Below are positions 24,716-33,634 of a stretch of 59,218 nucleotides of DNA, piece after piece. Source of the DNA: Lachnospiraceae bacterium. Lineage in GTDB: Bacteria > Bacteroidota > Bacteroidia > Bacteroidales > Muribaculaceae. Positions within the stretch are counted from its first letter, which is position 1. Each line of letters begins with the position of its first letter. Made by a program: the position numbers and the translations under genes. The DNA lies in contig JAMPGZ010000017.1 in assembly GCA_023663655.1 (NCBI GenBank), forward strand, positions 1-59,218, written 5' to 3'. The notes under the pieces are model-generated. The model saw nothing but the letters and a program-made list of their open reading frames with translations, was not told where the DNA came from and searched no databases.

Positions 24716-26125
24716 ATGTTAGTAACATTAGTGATTTTGTTCGTGGTCGGCTATATGGCGATAGCCCTTGAGCACCCGATCAAAGTCGACAAAACAGCAT
24801 CCGCCCTGTTGCTCGGTATGCTCATGTGGGTTGTTTATGCCCTTAATGCTGAAAAAATTGTGCCGATAGTGAGCGGCGCTGAACTTCAAGAGTACATCGA
24901 ATCAGCCAAAATAGGCGGCGAGTCGTTGGCTCATCAATGTCTTCAGTACGTGCTCAACGTAGAGATCATCGAACATCTCGGCGACATCACCCAGACACTG
25001 TTCTTCCTCATCGGAGCCATGACTATCGTGGAGCTCGTGGATGTTCACGGAGGTTTCTCGGTGATTACCAACAAAATCACAACACGCAAGAAACGCCGCT
25101 TGTTGTGGATCATCTGCTTTGTGACCTTCATTCTTTCAGCCGTTCTTGACAACCTCACCACCACTATCGTCATGGTGATGCTTCTGCGTAAGCTCATCAG
25201 CGATCAGAAAGAGCGCTGGCTATACGCCGGCATGGTTGTGATCGCAGCCAACACCGGTGGCGCGTGGTCACCTATCGGCGACGTAACCACCATCATGCTG
25301 TGGGTGAAAGGCAACGTAACCAGCGGAGCTCTTATCAGCTTCGTGCTTCTGCCCAGTATCGTGGCTGTCATCCTTCCGCTTCTCATCGTCTCGGCAAAGT
25401 TGAAAGGTTCAATGAGCGATGATATCGCTTCGGCAATACCCAATGACGGAGTGGTCACTCCCCGTGAGCGTAAACTGATATTCTATCTTGGAGTTGGTGG
25501 TCTGCTATTCGTTCCGGTGTTCAAGTCAATCACACACCTTCCTCCGTTTGTGGGCATTCTTCTCGTGCTGGGAGCATTGTGGGTGTTCACTGAATTGTTC
25601 TACAACCGCAAGGGTCTTTCCAAAGATCAGGAACATAGATTGCCGAGCATCATCTCGCGCATCGATATGTCGTCAATTCTTTTCTTCCTCGGCATCCTTA
25701 TGGCGGTAGCCGTGCTTCAGGCAACCGGCATTCTTGCTTCAGCAGCTTCTTGGCTCGACGCAAAAGTACACAATGTGTATATCATCAACATTCTTCTCGG
25801 TATTCTTTCTTCCATTGTCGACAATGTGCCCCTTGTTGCCGCAGCTATGGGTATGTATCCCGTTGAAGCTGCCGGTGCCACAGGCTATGCAGCCAATTTC
25901 GTGGTCGACGGCACATTCTGGGAATTCCTCTCCTATTGCGCCGGCGTGGGTGGCAGTATGCTCATCATCGGTTCAGCAGCCGGTGTGATCGCCATGGGAC
26001 TCGAGAAGATCAGCTTCGGTTGGTACTTGAAACGCTTCACTCTGCTGGCTCTCGTAGGCTATCTTGCCGGTGCCGCAGTCTATATACTTGAAGCGGAAGT
26101 GCTGAAACCAATGTTTGGACTATAG
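24716..26125 (+). CDS. nhaD: NhaD-type Na+/H+ antiporter
   Basis: NhaD antiporters (ion transporter superfamily) exchange sodium for protons across the inner membrane. The 469-aa protein is highly hydrophobic with about a dozen membrane segments. It has family motifs such as DNLTTTIVMVMLLRKLI (about 146-162), NTGGAWSPIGDVTTIMLW (about 180-197) and, in the second half, SSIVDNVPLVAAAMGMY. It is monocistronic, with terminators on both sides. Confidence 0.92.
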   Translation: MLVTLVILFVVGYMAIALEHPIKVDKTASALLLGMLMWVVYALNAEKIVPIVSGAELQEYIESAKIGGESLAHQCLQYVLNVEIIEHLGDITQTLFFLIGAMTIVELVDVHGGFSVITNKITTRKKRRLLWIICFVTFILSAVLDNLTTTIVMVMLLRKLISDQKERWLYAGMVVIAANTGGAWSPIGDVTTIMLWVKGNVTSGALISFVLLPSIVAVILPLLIVSAKLKGSMSDDIASAIPNDGVVTPRERKLIFYLGVGGLLFVPVFKSITHLPPFVGILLVLGALWVFTELFYNRKGLSKDQEHRLPSIISRIDMSSILFFLGILMAVAVLQATGILASAASWLDAKVHNVYIINILLGILSSIVDNVPLVAAAMGMYPVEAAGATGYAANFVVDGTFWEFLSYCAGVGGSMLIIGSAAGVIAMGLEKISFGWYLKRFTLLALVGYLAGAAVYILEAEVLKPMFGL

Positions 26126-26186
26126 ATTTATTTAATGCATTTTTCCTTAAATAAATAATATTTACAACTCTCATTATAGTAATTTA

Positions 26187-26225
26187 GGGAGCCGGCATTC
26201 GTGATGAATGCCGGCTCCCGCTTTA
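26187..26225. terminator. Shared terminator of nhaD and the sigma-factor operon
   Basis: A perfect 14-bp GC-rich stem (26187-26200 with 26206-26219) with a GTGAT loop lies between convergent stop codons at 26125 and 26249. Confidence 0.85.
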
Positions 26226-26248
26226 TCTATCTTTTGCCTCTGACCAAG

Positions 26249-26578
26249 TCAGTCTTCGCTTATCCACTGCCTTACCAATGGCAGGAAGAATCCCACCGAT
26301 ACTACCAGCATCACGCTTCCTATGGACAGCAGATACATGACATCGCCCATCGTCACCTCAGCAGCCCGTGTCATGACATAGCCGTGGTGAGCGGCAAATG
26401 CCCCCAACAGCACTATCGCAGCAATATATGCCGCATATTCAATCCACGAGTATGTGCCTGTGGAACGCTTTTCGGGAAGACGGTTCATCACTTTCTTCAC
26501 AAACCAGGGATTGCCCGGAGCCTGCGGAAGAGATTCCTTGAATAGCGCTTTCAGTTGCTCATCTTTCATATCCGTCAT
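26249..26578 (-). CDS. Small two- to three-TM protein, candidate anti-sigma partner
   Basis: The 109-aa protein has a short cytosolic N-terminus (MKDEQLKALFKESLPQAPGNPWFVKKVMNRLPEK) followed by three hydrophobic segments. It overlaps the sigma-factor gene by 20 bp. This architecture (soluble stub then membrane) and its place after an ECF sigma gene suggest a membrane anti-sigma or signalling partner, but no ZAS motif (HxxxCxxC) is present, so the role is inferred. Confidence 0.7.
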   Translation of the reverse strand: MTDMKDEQLKALFKESLPQAPGNPWFVKKVMNRLPEKRSTGTYSWIEYAAYIAAIVLLGAFAAHHGYVMTRAAEVTMGDVMYLLSIGSVMLVVSVGFFLPLVRQWISED

Positions 26579-27104
26579 TTTTTAATTCAGTTTCCAATTT
26601 CTTTTTTGCTCTTGACAGCAGAGACTTCACTGTGCCCTCAGGGATGCCCGTGATCTCGACAATCTTCTTCAACGGGTAGTCCTGCATATAGAATAACAAC
26701 AGCACGCTGCGCTCCTTTTCGTTAAGGGATGCGAGCACCGCCTGCAAATCCATTTTCGCATCGGCACCGTCATGAGGCAGCTCGCAATCGTCCTGCACCA
26801 CATAGGAGGGTTCGAGCCTCAGCTCCTTCCGGTGCCGGATGTGGGCATAGTATTCATTGCAGGCGATGCGGAACAGCCATGTCTTAAATCTCGACAATCC
26901 CTTGAAGGATTTAATCGAGAGATAGGCTTTCAAAAATGTATCCTGCGCCAAGTCGTCGGTCAACGCGGCGTCGCCGAGAGTCAGGTTGAGAATAAAACGA
27001 CGCAAGTCGTCGTTATATTCCACAACGAGCCTCTCGAATGCGCGCCGGTCATCGCCGGCAACGCACTGAGCTATCAACTTTAATTCATCCCACTTAGTCA
27101 ACAT
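26559..27104 (-). CDS. ECF RNA polymerase sigma factor
   Basis: The 181-aa sigma-70-family protein has region 2 (AFERLVVEYNDDLRRFILNLTLGDAALTDDLAQDTFLKAYLSI.. WLFRIACNEYYAHIRHR) and region 4 (ERSVLLLFYMQDYPLKKIVEITGIPEGTVKSLLSRAKKKLE). I start at ATG 27104 (MLTKWDELKLIAQCVAGDD) because the earlier in-frame ATG adds residues unlike the family. The start overlaps the stop of the upstream lipoprotein gene by 11 bp, and the stop overlaps the next gene. Confidence 0.92.
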   Translation of the reverse strand: MLTKWDELKLIAQCVAGDDRRAFERLVVEYNDDLRRFILNLTLGDAALTDDLAQDTFLKAYLSIKSFKGLSRFKTWLFRIACNEYYAHIRHRKELRLEPSYVVQDDCELPHDGADAKMDLQAVLASLNEKERSVLLLFYMQDYPLKKIVEITGIPEGTVKSLLSRAKKKLETELKNDGYER

Positions 27105-27711
27105 TATCCTTCTTGTAATCATACATGAAGAATGCAGCCATCTTTCCGGCACCGATGATAAATGGTATCAGCATCAACGGAGCCAGCTCCTCGCGACCTA
27201 CAATCATGAAGAAAGCAAATAGCCCTATGCTCCATGCCAACCATGCGACAGCCGATTGAAAGCGTATCTTGCGCGGACGTGACTTGTAGAATTCTGCCGG
27301 AAGCTGGTGTCCCGACACGACCGACTCATATATCACGCGGTTGCGGTCTCTCTTGGTGCGGTATATGAAATAGCATATAAAGAACACCATCAGCACCGGA
27401 GCGATAAACACTCCTATCACGGAAATCAGAGCTACCGGCGCCACAAATGAGGGCACGCCATCATCATAATCATCCTCAGGAATGTTGATATTGACGATTA
27501 TATTTCCTGTTGAATCAGCTTTCACATCGGACAACACACGGCGTTCACCGTCGTTATCATTAATGACAATCTTACGGAATGAGGAATCATTCAATTGGTC
27601 CATAACCTCTTCAATGCGTTCAACCACTTCATCTCTCACGTCGGAACGATGCCTGCCTGCACATGACATAAGTAAAAATGCCATCACTACAAAAAAAGTC
27701 AATTTTTTCAT
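27094..27711 (-). CDS. Lipoprotein with C-terminal membrane segments (DUF6249-like)
   Basis: The protein starts MKKLTFFVVMAFLLMSC (lipobox LMSC). A polar region of about 80 residues is followed by a membrane segment (FVAPVALISVIGVFIAPVLMVFFICYFIY), a basic loop and two more hydrophobic segments. This layout recalls DUF6249 proteins found next to ECF sigma genes in Bacteroidetes (from memory). It is the first gene of the sigma operon. The in-frame upstream ATG at 27780 is less likely because it would bury the signal. Confidence 0.7.
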   Translation of the reverse strand: MKKLTFFVVMAFLLMSCAGRHRSDVRDEVVERIEEVMDQLNDSSFRKIVINDNDGERRVLSDVKADSTGNIIVNINIPEDDYDDGVPSFVAPVALISVIGVFIAPVLMVFFICYFIYRTKRDRNRVIYESVVSGHQLPAEFYKSRPRKIRFQSAVAWLAWSIGLFAFFMIVGREELAPLMLIPFIIGAGKMAAFFMYDYKKDNVD

Positions 27712-27897
27712 ATCTGTTTTTTCGTTTTTTATTTTCTGTTTATCTCTTAGATGCACGGCGATGCCCGAAGGTTGCATCAACTAAACTTTTTCATCTCAAC
27801 TATCGTTATTTTTTAACAAATTTAATTGTTTTATGCAGGAAATCGTCCAAATTTCACTCAATTTCAGATGATAAGGCAACGCAAAATGAAAATAATG

Positions 27898-28002
27898 TTT
27901 CGTTTGCTCTCGACTTATTCGTATCTTTGACTTCGTCTTAGATACTTTCGCTCGGCAAACTGAATTTATTTTTCGTTTGCTCTCGACTTATTCGTATCTT
28001 TG
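27898..28002 (+). promoter_or_regulatory. Two identical 32-bp promoter modules upstream of the Wzi gene
   Basis: 27898-27929 and 27971-28002 are identical over 32 bp. Each starts TTTCGTTTGC and ends in a TATCTTTG -7 box (27922-27929 and 27995-28002), with TTTC 20 bp before the box as a weak -33 element. Between them GTTTGC/GCAAAC and GTATCT/AGATAC could form nested stems. The ATG at 28038 is 35 nt past the second box. Confidence 0.7.
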
Positions 28003-28037
28003 CACAAAATTTTTTATAATGCACATTTTGTCTTTTT

Positions 28038-29498
28038 ATGAAATTTAATCTACGTACGAAAGCTCTCTCCATTTGCGCCGCCATGGCATTGGGGCTAACA
28101 GCCGGAGAGCTCGACAGCCTTTACTACAAGGTCGAGGGGCAAGTAAGCTTCAGTGGAGGGAAACACACTCCGTTTTGGCTCGTCAATAACCGTCAGGGAC
28201 TGTCGTCCATAAAAAAGAACAACGGATATCTCCGTGCCGGCTTGTTTCGTCACATTGACGAGGAAAAGCGTTTCTCATGGGGAGCCGGAGTAGACTTGGC
28301 TTGCGCCTACAACTTCACTTCGTCGTTCATCATCCAGCAGCTTTATGGCGAGGTGAAATACCGCTCGCTCAAGCTCATGGTGGGAAGCAAGGAGATTCAG
28401 GGCGAATTCAACAACCCACGTCTAAGCAGCGGAAATCTTCTTTATAGCGGAAACGCACGCCCCATACCGCAAATAAGAGTCGGTATGCCAAAATATACAA
28501 TTGTGCCGTGGACCAAAAACTGGCTGTCGGTAAAGGGATATATAGCGTATGGAATGTTCACCGACGACAATTGGCAGAAAGATTTCATCTCTCCCGGTGC
28601 CAAACACACCAAGCACGTGCTATATCACAGCAAGGGACTCTTCCTGAAAGTGGCTAATTTCGACAAATTCCCCGCATGGGTGGAAGGCGGACTGGAAATG
28701 GCGGCACAATTCGGCGGACAGTCAATCTCAGGTTCAAATGTGATTGATATGCCCAACAAACTAAAGGACTTCTTCAAAGTATTCTTCCCCACCAGCGGCG
28801 ACTCAAACACTCCATTCGGCGAGCAAGCCAACGTGTATGGCAACCATGTGGGAAGCTGGAACATAAAAGCAGGATGGAACATCAAGCCTGATCTCACCGC
28901 AAGCATTTATTACCAACACTATTTCGAGGATCATTCAATGATGTTCTTCGACTATCAGTGGAAAGACGGATTGTGGGGCGTGGAAGTAGCTTTGCCTAAA
29001 AATCCATTTGTGTCGACAGTGGTCTATGAATACCTTTACACCAAGGACCAGAGCGGTCCGGTGTACTGGGACCACACCGACAAAATTCCGGAGCAGATAA
29101 GCGGTCGTGACGACTACTACAACCATTACATTTACTCCGGCTGGCAGCACTGGGGTATGGGAATCGGAAATCCGCTCATCATTTCGCCCATCTACAACGC
29201 CGACGGCACCATCATGTTCAAGAACAATCGCGTCATAAGCCATCATCTCGGCTTCTTGGGCAATCCGCTCAGCGAACTTGAGTACCGCGTGCTGGTAAGC
29301 TATACCCGCAGTTGGGGCACATACAGCCAACCGCTTGACGATGTGATGAAAAATGTGAACGGACTTCTTGAAGTGACTTACTCGCCCAAGAAACTTCCCG
29401 GAGCTTCGGGAACTCTCTCATTCGGAATGGACGGAGGCGGATTGCTCGGCAGAAGCAACGGCGTGATGCTCACACTGAGAAAAACAGGATGGTTCTAA
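28038..29498 (+). CDS. Wzi-family capsule assembly outer-membrane protein
   Basis: The 486-aa protein has an N-terminal signal-like stretch (MKFNLRTKALSICAAMALGLTAG) and beta-barrel composition, with alternating aromatic strands. The region YYKVEGQVSFSGGKHTPFWLVNNRQG followed by GYLRAGLFRHID matches Wzi/CapK-type capsule assembly proteins of Bacteroidetes. Wzi helps attach capsular polysaccharide to the outer surface. It is followed 25 bp later by a lipoprotein gene. Confidence 0.85.
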   Translation: MKFNLRTKALSICAAMALGLTAGELDSLYYKVEGQVSFSGGKHTPFWLVNNRQGLSSIKKNNGYLRAGLFRHIDEEKRFSWGAGVDLACAYNFTSSFIIQQLYGEVKYRSLKLMVGSKEIQGEFNNPRLSSGNLLYSGNARPIPQIRVGMPKYTIVPWTKNWLSVKGYIAYGMFTDDNWQKDFISPGAKHTKHVLYHSKGLFLKVANFDKFPAWVEGGLEMAAQFGGQSISGSNVIDMPNKLKDFFKVFFPTSGDSNTPFGEQANVYGNHVGSWNIKAGWNIKPDLTASIYYQHYFEDHSMMFFDYQWKDGLWGVEVALPKNPFVSTVVYEYLYTKDQSGPVYWDHTDKIPEQISGRDDYYNHYIYSGWQHWGMGIGNPLIISPIYNADGTIMFKNNRVISHHLGFLGNPLSELEYRVLVSYTRSWGTYSQPLDDVMKNVNGLLEVTYSPKKLPGASGTLSFGMDGGGLLGRSNGVMLTLRKTGWF

Positions 29499-29523
29499 GT
29501 AACAATCTCAAAAAAAGAAACAA

Positions 29524-29925
29524 ATGAAGAATATCAAGAAAATATGGCTCATAATCCTGGTGTGCATCATAGCATCAGCGTCGACTTCGTGCAGAAAAAT
29601 GTCGGAAAACGGAGATCTTGACGGACAGTGGCAAATACTCAGCATCGAATATTTGGGCGACGGAACCGTCACTAACCCGAAAGGCTACTATTATTGCCTT
29701 TTCCGGTCGGTGGTGAACCTTACCTCACGCACCAATCCGCTTCAGGCAGGCAATCTGATCTACAAAGAACGCAAGCTCACACTATCCATGCCCTACTCCA
29801 CTGTTGAGCAATTGGCACCATGGGGCATGAACGCCACCGAGACAACTTTTGATGTGAAGCAACTGTCAAAGGACAAAATGACTTTACAATCAGATTATGC
29901 ATTAATAGAATTCCGGAAATTTTAA
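29524..29925 (+). CDS. Lipocalin-like small lipoprotein
   Basis: The 133-aa protein has a lipoprotein signal (lipobox STSC at about residues 20-23) and then LDGQWQILSIEYLGDG, the opening of many Bacteroidetes lipocalin-like domains, ending ALIEFRKF. It probably sits in the outer membrane and is co-transcribed with the Wzi gene. Ligand unknown. Confidence 0.75.
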   Translation: MKNIKKIWLIILVCIIASASTSCRKMSENGDLDGQWQILSIEYLGDGTVTNPKGYYYCLFRSVVNLTSRTNPLQAGNLIYKERKLTLSMPYSTVEQLAPWGMNATETTFDVKQLSKDKMTLQSDYALIEFRKF

Positions 29926-29926
29926 T

Positions 29927-29934
29927 TAACTTTG
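29927..29934 (+). promoter_or_regulatory. -7 box of the threonine operon
   Basis: TAACTTTG begins 2 bp after the lipoprotein stop codon and 45 nt before the thrA ATG. No leader peptide or attenuator is visible. Confidence 0.6.
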
Positions 29935-29978
29935 TAAATTAAAAAACTGTCTCTTATTAAACTATATAAATAACTGAA

Positions 29979-32414
29979 ATGAAGGTACTGAAATTTGGTG
30001 GCACTTCAGTAGGAACCGTTGAAAGCCTGCGCAATGTCAAGTCGATTGTTGAGTCGCAGACTGAACCGGTGATTGTTGTAGTGTCAGCACTTGGGGGAAT
30101 CACCGATCAGCTTATAAATACAGCCAAACTGGCAGCTAAAGGCGATATCTCACACCTTGAAAGCTATGCGCGCATAGTGGAACGGCATAGGGAGGTGATA
30201 AAAGGCATCGTGCCCGAAGCGCTTCAAATGGACGTGTTGTCTATTGTAAATCCCATTCTGGAAGAATTGGGAAATATATATCGCGGAGTAAGCCTTATAA
30301 AAGACTTGAGCGACCGCACGCTTGACATCATTGTAAGCTATGGCGAACGCTTGTCGTCGGTGATTATCTCACGCATCATAAATGGAGCTATGCACTTTGA
30401 CAGCCGCAATTTCATCAAAACCGAAAAGCGGTGGGACAAGCACGTGCTCGACAATGAGACAACCCAAAAATTGATCCACGAGGTCTTTGACACCATCGAC
30501 TTCAAGGTGGCTCTTGTACCCGGCTTCATCTCAAGCGACGCCGACGGCAATGTAACCAACCTCGGCAGAGGCGGATCGGACTATACAGCCGCAATTCTCG
30601 CCGCATCGCTCAACGCCAACACGCTTGAGATATGGACCGATGTTGACGGATTCATGACCGCCGACCCAAGAGTTATAAACGGCGCTCTTGTCATCGACCA
30701 TCTATCGTTTACCGAAGCGATGGAGCTTTGCAACTTCGGAGCCAAAGTGATCTATCCGCCCACAATCTACCCGGTATTTCACAAGAACATCCCCATCCTC
30801 ATCAAAAACACCTTCAATCCCGACGCGCCGGGCACCCGCATCAGCGACCGCCATCCATCGCCGGAAGGGAAAGCGATCAAAGGCGTATCGTCGATCAACG
30901 ACACTTGCCTCATCACGATTCAGGGTGTAGGTATGGTAGGAGTCATCGGTATAAACTCACGCATCTTCAACACACTTGCCCGCAACGGCATCTCAGTGTT
31001 CCTCGTGAGCCAGGGCGCGAGTGAGAACAACACCTCATTCGCCGTAAGAAACGCCGATGCCGACCGTGCCATCGCTGTGCTTAAAGAGCAGTTTGCTCCC
31101 GAACTTCAAGACGGCACATTGAGCGAAATCTCAGCCGAGTCCAATCTTGCCACCGTGGCAATCGTGGGTGAAAATATGAAGCATACCCCCGGTATAGCCG
31201 GAAAGCTCTTCAACACCCTCGGCAGAAACGGTATCAGCGTTGTCGCCTGTGCGCAAGGAGCCTCGGAGACCAACATATCATTTGTCATCGATCACAAAGA
31301 CCTTCGCAAGGCTCTGAATGTGATCCATGACAGTTTTTTCTTGTCTGACACGCAGATCTTAAACCTGTTTGTTGTCGGAATAGGAAATGTGGGGCGACAC
31401 TTGCTGTCGCAAATCCACGCTCAGGAAAAGAATCTTCTTGAGAACAAATCATTGCGCCTGCGACTTGTAGGGCTTGCCAATTCAAAAAAGTGCATTTTTG
31501 ACCGTGACGGAATCGATACCGAGAACTATCTCGAACGCCTTAACGCATCGGATATAGAGGCTACTACCGACAATATCCGCAACGGAGTCATCGGAATGAA
31601 CATATTCAACTCCGTGTTTGTCGACTGCACTTCAAGCAAGGATATCGCGGGATTATATTTCGATATGCTCTCGCACAACGTCAACGTCGTAGCCGCCAAC
31701 AAAATCGCGGCTTCATCGAAATATGACTCCTACGCCAAGCTGAAGAAAATAGCCCGCAAGAAAGATGTGAAATTCCTGTTTGAGACAAATGTCGGCGCAG
31801 GATTGCCCATCATCAACACCATAAACAACCTCATCAACTCAGGCGACCGTATACTGAAAATCGAAGCTGTGGTGAGCGGCACGCTCAACTACATATTCAA
31901 CGTCATCAGCAGCGACATACCCTTGAGCCGAGCCATTGCAATGGCTCAGGAAGCCGGATATACCGAGCCTGATCCACGCATAGACCTGAGCGGAATAGAT
32001 GTCATCAGAAAACTTGTGATTCTTGCCCGTGAGGCGGGATATGTGGTGGAACAGGACAATGTGGTGAGAAATCTCTTTATCCCGGACGAATGTTTTGAAG
32101 GCGAGGCTAAAGATTTCATCTCAAACGTGACTAAAATCGACCGCGACTTCGAGCAGAAGAGAGCCGAGACCGAGAAAGAGGGCAAAAACTTGCGGTTTGT
32201 CGCTTCGCTCAACAAAGGGAATGTGAGCGTAGGACTGCAAGCCGTTGCATCAGATCACCCGTTCTTCAATCTCGCAGGGAGCAATAACGTGGTGCTGATT
32301 ACCACCGAGCGCTATAACGAATATCCCATGGCTATCAAAGGTTATGGCGCAGGCGCCGTGGTCACAGCCGCAGGAGTGTTCTCTGATATAATCGGAATCG
32401 CCAATATACGATAA
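29979..32414 (+). CDS. thrA: Bifunctional aspartate kinase / homoserine dehydrogenase
   Basis: ThrA catalyses the first and third steps from aspartate to homoserine. The kinase domain starts KVLKFGGTSVGTVESL, two ACT regions follow (VSSINDTCLITIQGVGMVG and SNLATVAIVGENMKHTPG, about 310-450), then the NAD(P)-binding LFVVGIGNVGRHLLSQI (about 463) and homoserine dehydrogenase motifs such as NVVAANKIAAS and EAVVSGTLNYIFN. The 811 aa are full length. First gene of thrA-apgM-thrC. Confidence 0.96.
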   Translation: MKVLKFGGTSVGTVESLRNVKSIVESQTEPVIVVVSALGGITDQLINTAKLAAKGDISHLESYARIVERHREVIKGIVPEALQMDVLSIVNPILEELGNIYRGVSLIKDLSDRTLDIIVSYGERLSSVIISRIINGAMHFDSRNFIKTEKRWDKHVLDNETTQKLIHEVFDTIDFKVALVPGFISSDADGNVTNLGRGGSDYTAAILAASLNANTLEIWTDVDGFMTADPRVINGALVIDHLSFTEAMELCNFGAKVIYPPTIYPVFHKNIPILIKNTFNPDAPGTRISDRHPSPEGKAIKGVSSINDTCLITIQGVGMVGVIGINSRIFNTLARNGISVFLVSQGASENNTSFAVRNADADRAIAVLKEQFAPELQDGTLSEISAESNLATVAIVGENMKHTPGIAGKLFNTLGRNGISVVACAQGASETNISFVIDHKDLRKALNVIHDSFFLSDTQILNLFVVGIGNVGRHLLSQIHAQEKNLLENKSLRLRLVGLANSKKCIFDRDGIDTENYLERLNASDIEATTDNIRNGVIGMNIFNSVFVDCTSSKDIAGLYFDMLSHNVNVVAANKIAASSKYDSYAKLKKIARKKDVKFLFETNVGAGLPIINTINNLINSGDRILKIEAVVSGTLNYIFNVISSDIPLSRAIAMAQEAGYTEPDPRIDLSGIDVIRKLVILAREAGYVVEQDNVVRNLFIPDECFEGEAKDFISNVTKIDRDFEQKRAETEKEGKNLRFVASLNKGNVSVGLQAVASDHPFFNLAGSNNVVLITTERYNEYPMAIKGYGAGAVVTAAGVFSDIIGIANIR

Positions 32415-32415
32415 T

Positions 32416-33624
32416 ATGAAATACATTATTGTCTTAGGCGACGGAATGGCTGATGAGCCCGTCATGGAGCTTGGCGGCAAGACCCCGTTGCAAGCCGCCG
32501 ATACTCCGGTCATGGATATGCTCGCACGAGAAGGCAGATGCGGGTTGGTGAAGACTGTGCCCGAAGGAATGCATCCGGGCAGCGAAGTAGCCAACATGGC
32601 TGTTTTAGGATATGACGTGGCTAATATCTTTGAAGGTCGCGGAGTGCTCGAAGCTGCCAGCATTGGCATCGATGTTCCGGAAGGATATATGGCTATGCGA
32701 TGCAATCTGATCAACATCACCGATGGCAAGATCAAGAATCATTCAGCCGGACATATCTCCACCGAAGAAGCCACCGAACTCATCAAGGCTCTCAATGAAG
32801 AGCTTGGCGATGATGTCGTGAAATTCTATCCCGGCGTATCCTATCGCCATCTGCTTCTGATAAAAGGCGGAGATAAACGCATCAGTTGCACTCCTCCCCA
32901 CGATGTGCCGGGAGCGACAGCAGCCGAGGTTATGGTGAAAGCCGATTGCCCGGAAGCTGAAGCTACAGCCATGCTCATAAACAGCCTCATCATGAAATCG
33001 CAGGATATACTTAAGAATCATCCTGTGAATCAGAAACGCCGTCAGGAGGGTAAAGACGCGGCAAACAGCATCTGGCCTTGGTCACCCGGCTATCGCCCCG
33101 CCATGCTCCCACTTTCACAAAAATATCCGGTCAATAACGGAGCTGTCATCTCGGCAGTCGACCTTATATTCGGCATAGGAGCATACGCAGGACTGAAAGC
33201 CATAACCGTAGATGGCGCCACCGGATTATATGACACCAATTACGAAGGGAAGGCACAAGCCGCGATCGAAGCGCTGCGAGGCGACACCGATTTCGTGTTT
33301 CTTCACGTAGAAGCGAGCGACGAAGCCGGTCATGAAGGTGATGCGGCACTTAAAAAGCTGACGATAGAATATCTTGACCAAAGGATACTCAAGCCTGTCA
33401 TGGAAGCGGCGACGACATTAAGCGAGCCGCTCACTATCGCCGTTCTACCCGACCACCCTACCCCATGCCGTCTTAAAACCCACACTTCCGATCCGGTCCC
33501 GTTTCTCATCTACAAGCCCGGAACTACCGCCGACAGCGTAGAATCATTCAGCGAAGCCACCGCCTCGCAAGGAAGCTACGGACTTATTGACGCATCTCAG
33601 TTTATGGGTCTTTTATTTTCTTAA
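32416..33624 (+). CDS. apgM: ApgM-type phosphoglycerate mutase homologue, likely homoserine kinase
   Basis: The 402-aa alkaline-phosphatase-superfamily protein shows YIIVLGDGMAD at the start (metal-binding Asp), GSEVANMAVLGYD (catalytic Ser) and VLPDHPTPCRLKTHTSDPVPF at the C-terminus. By sequence it is a cofactor-independent phosphoglycerate mutase. It lies 1 bp after thrA and 10 bp before thrC, exactly where thrB would be, and no thrB is present. From memory, comparative and fitness work in Bacteroides assigns this family homoserine kinase activity. I infer the same here. Confidence 0.88.
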   Translation: MKYIIVLGDGMADEPVMELGGKTPLQAADTPVMDMLAREGRCGLVKTVPEGMHPGSEVANMAVLGYDVANIFEGRGVLEAASIGIDVPEGYMAMRCNLINITDGKIKNHSAGHISTEEATELIKALNEELGDDVVKFYPGVSYRHLLLIKGGDKRISCTPPHDVPGATAAEVMVKADCPEAEATAMLINSLIMKSQDILKNHPVNQKRRQEGKDAANSIWPWSPGYRPAMLPLSQKYPVNNGAVISAVDLIFGIGAYAGLKAITVDGATGLYDTNYEGKAQAAIEALRGDTDFVFLHVEASDEAGHEGDAALKKLTIEYLDQRILKPVMEAATTLSEPLTIAVLPDHPTPCRLKTHTSDPVPFLIYKPGTTADSVESFSEATASQGSYGLIDASQFMGLLFS

Positions 33625-33634
33625 ACACCGACTT

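Noticed and set aside
27892-28002. CRISPR array
   Set aside because: Only two identical 32-bp units exist, they contain promoter elements, and no cas gene is near.
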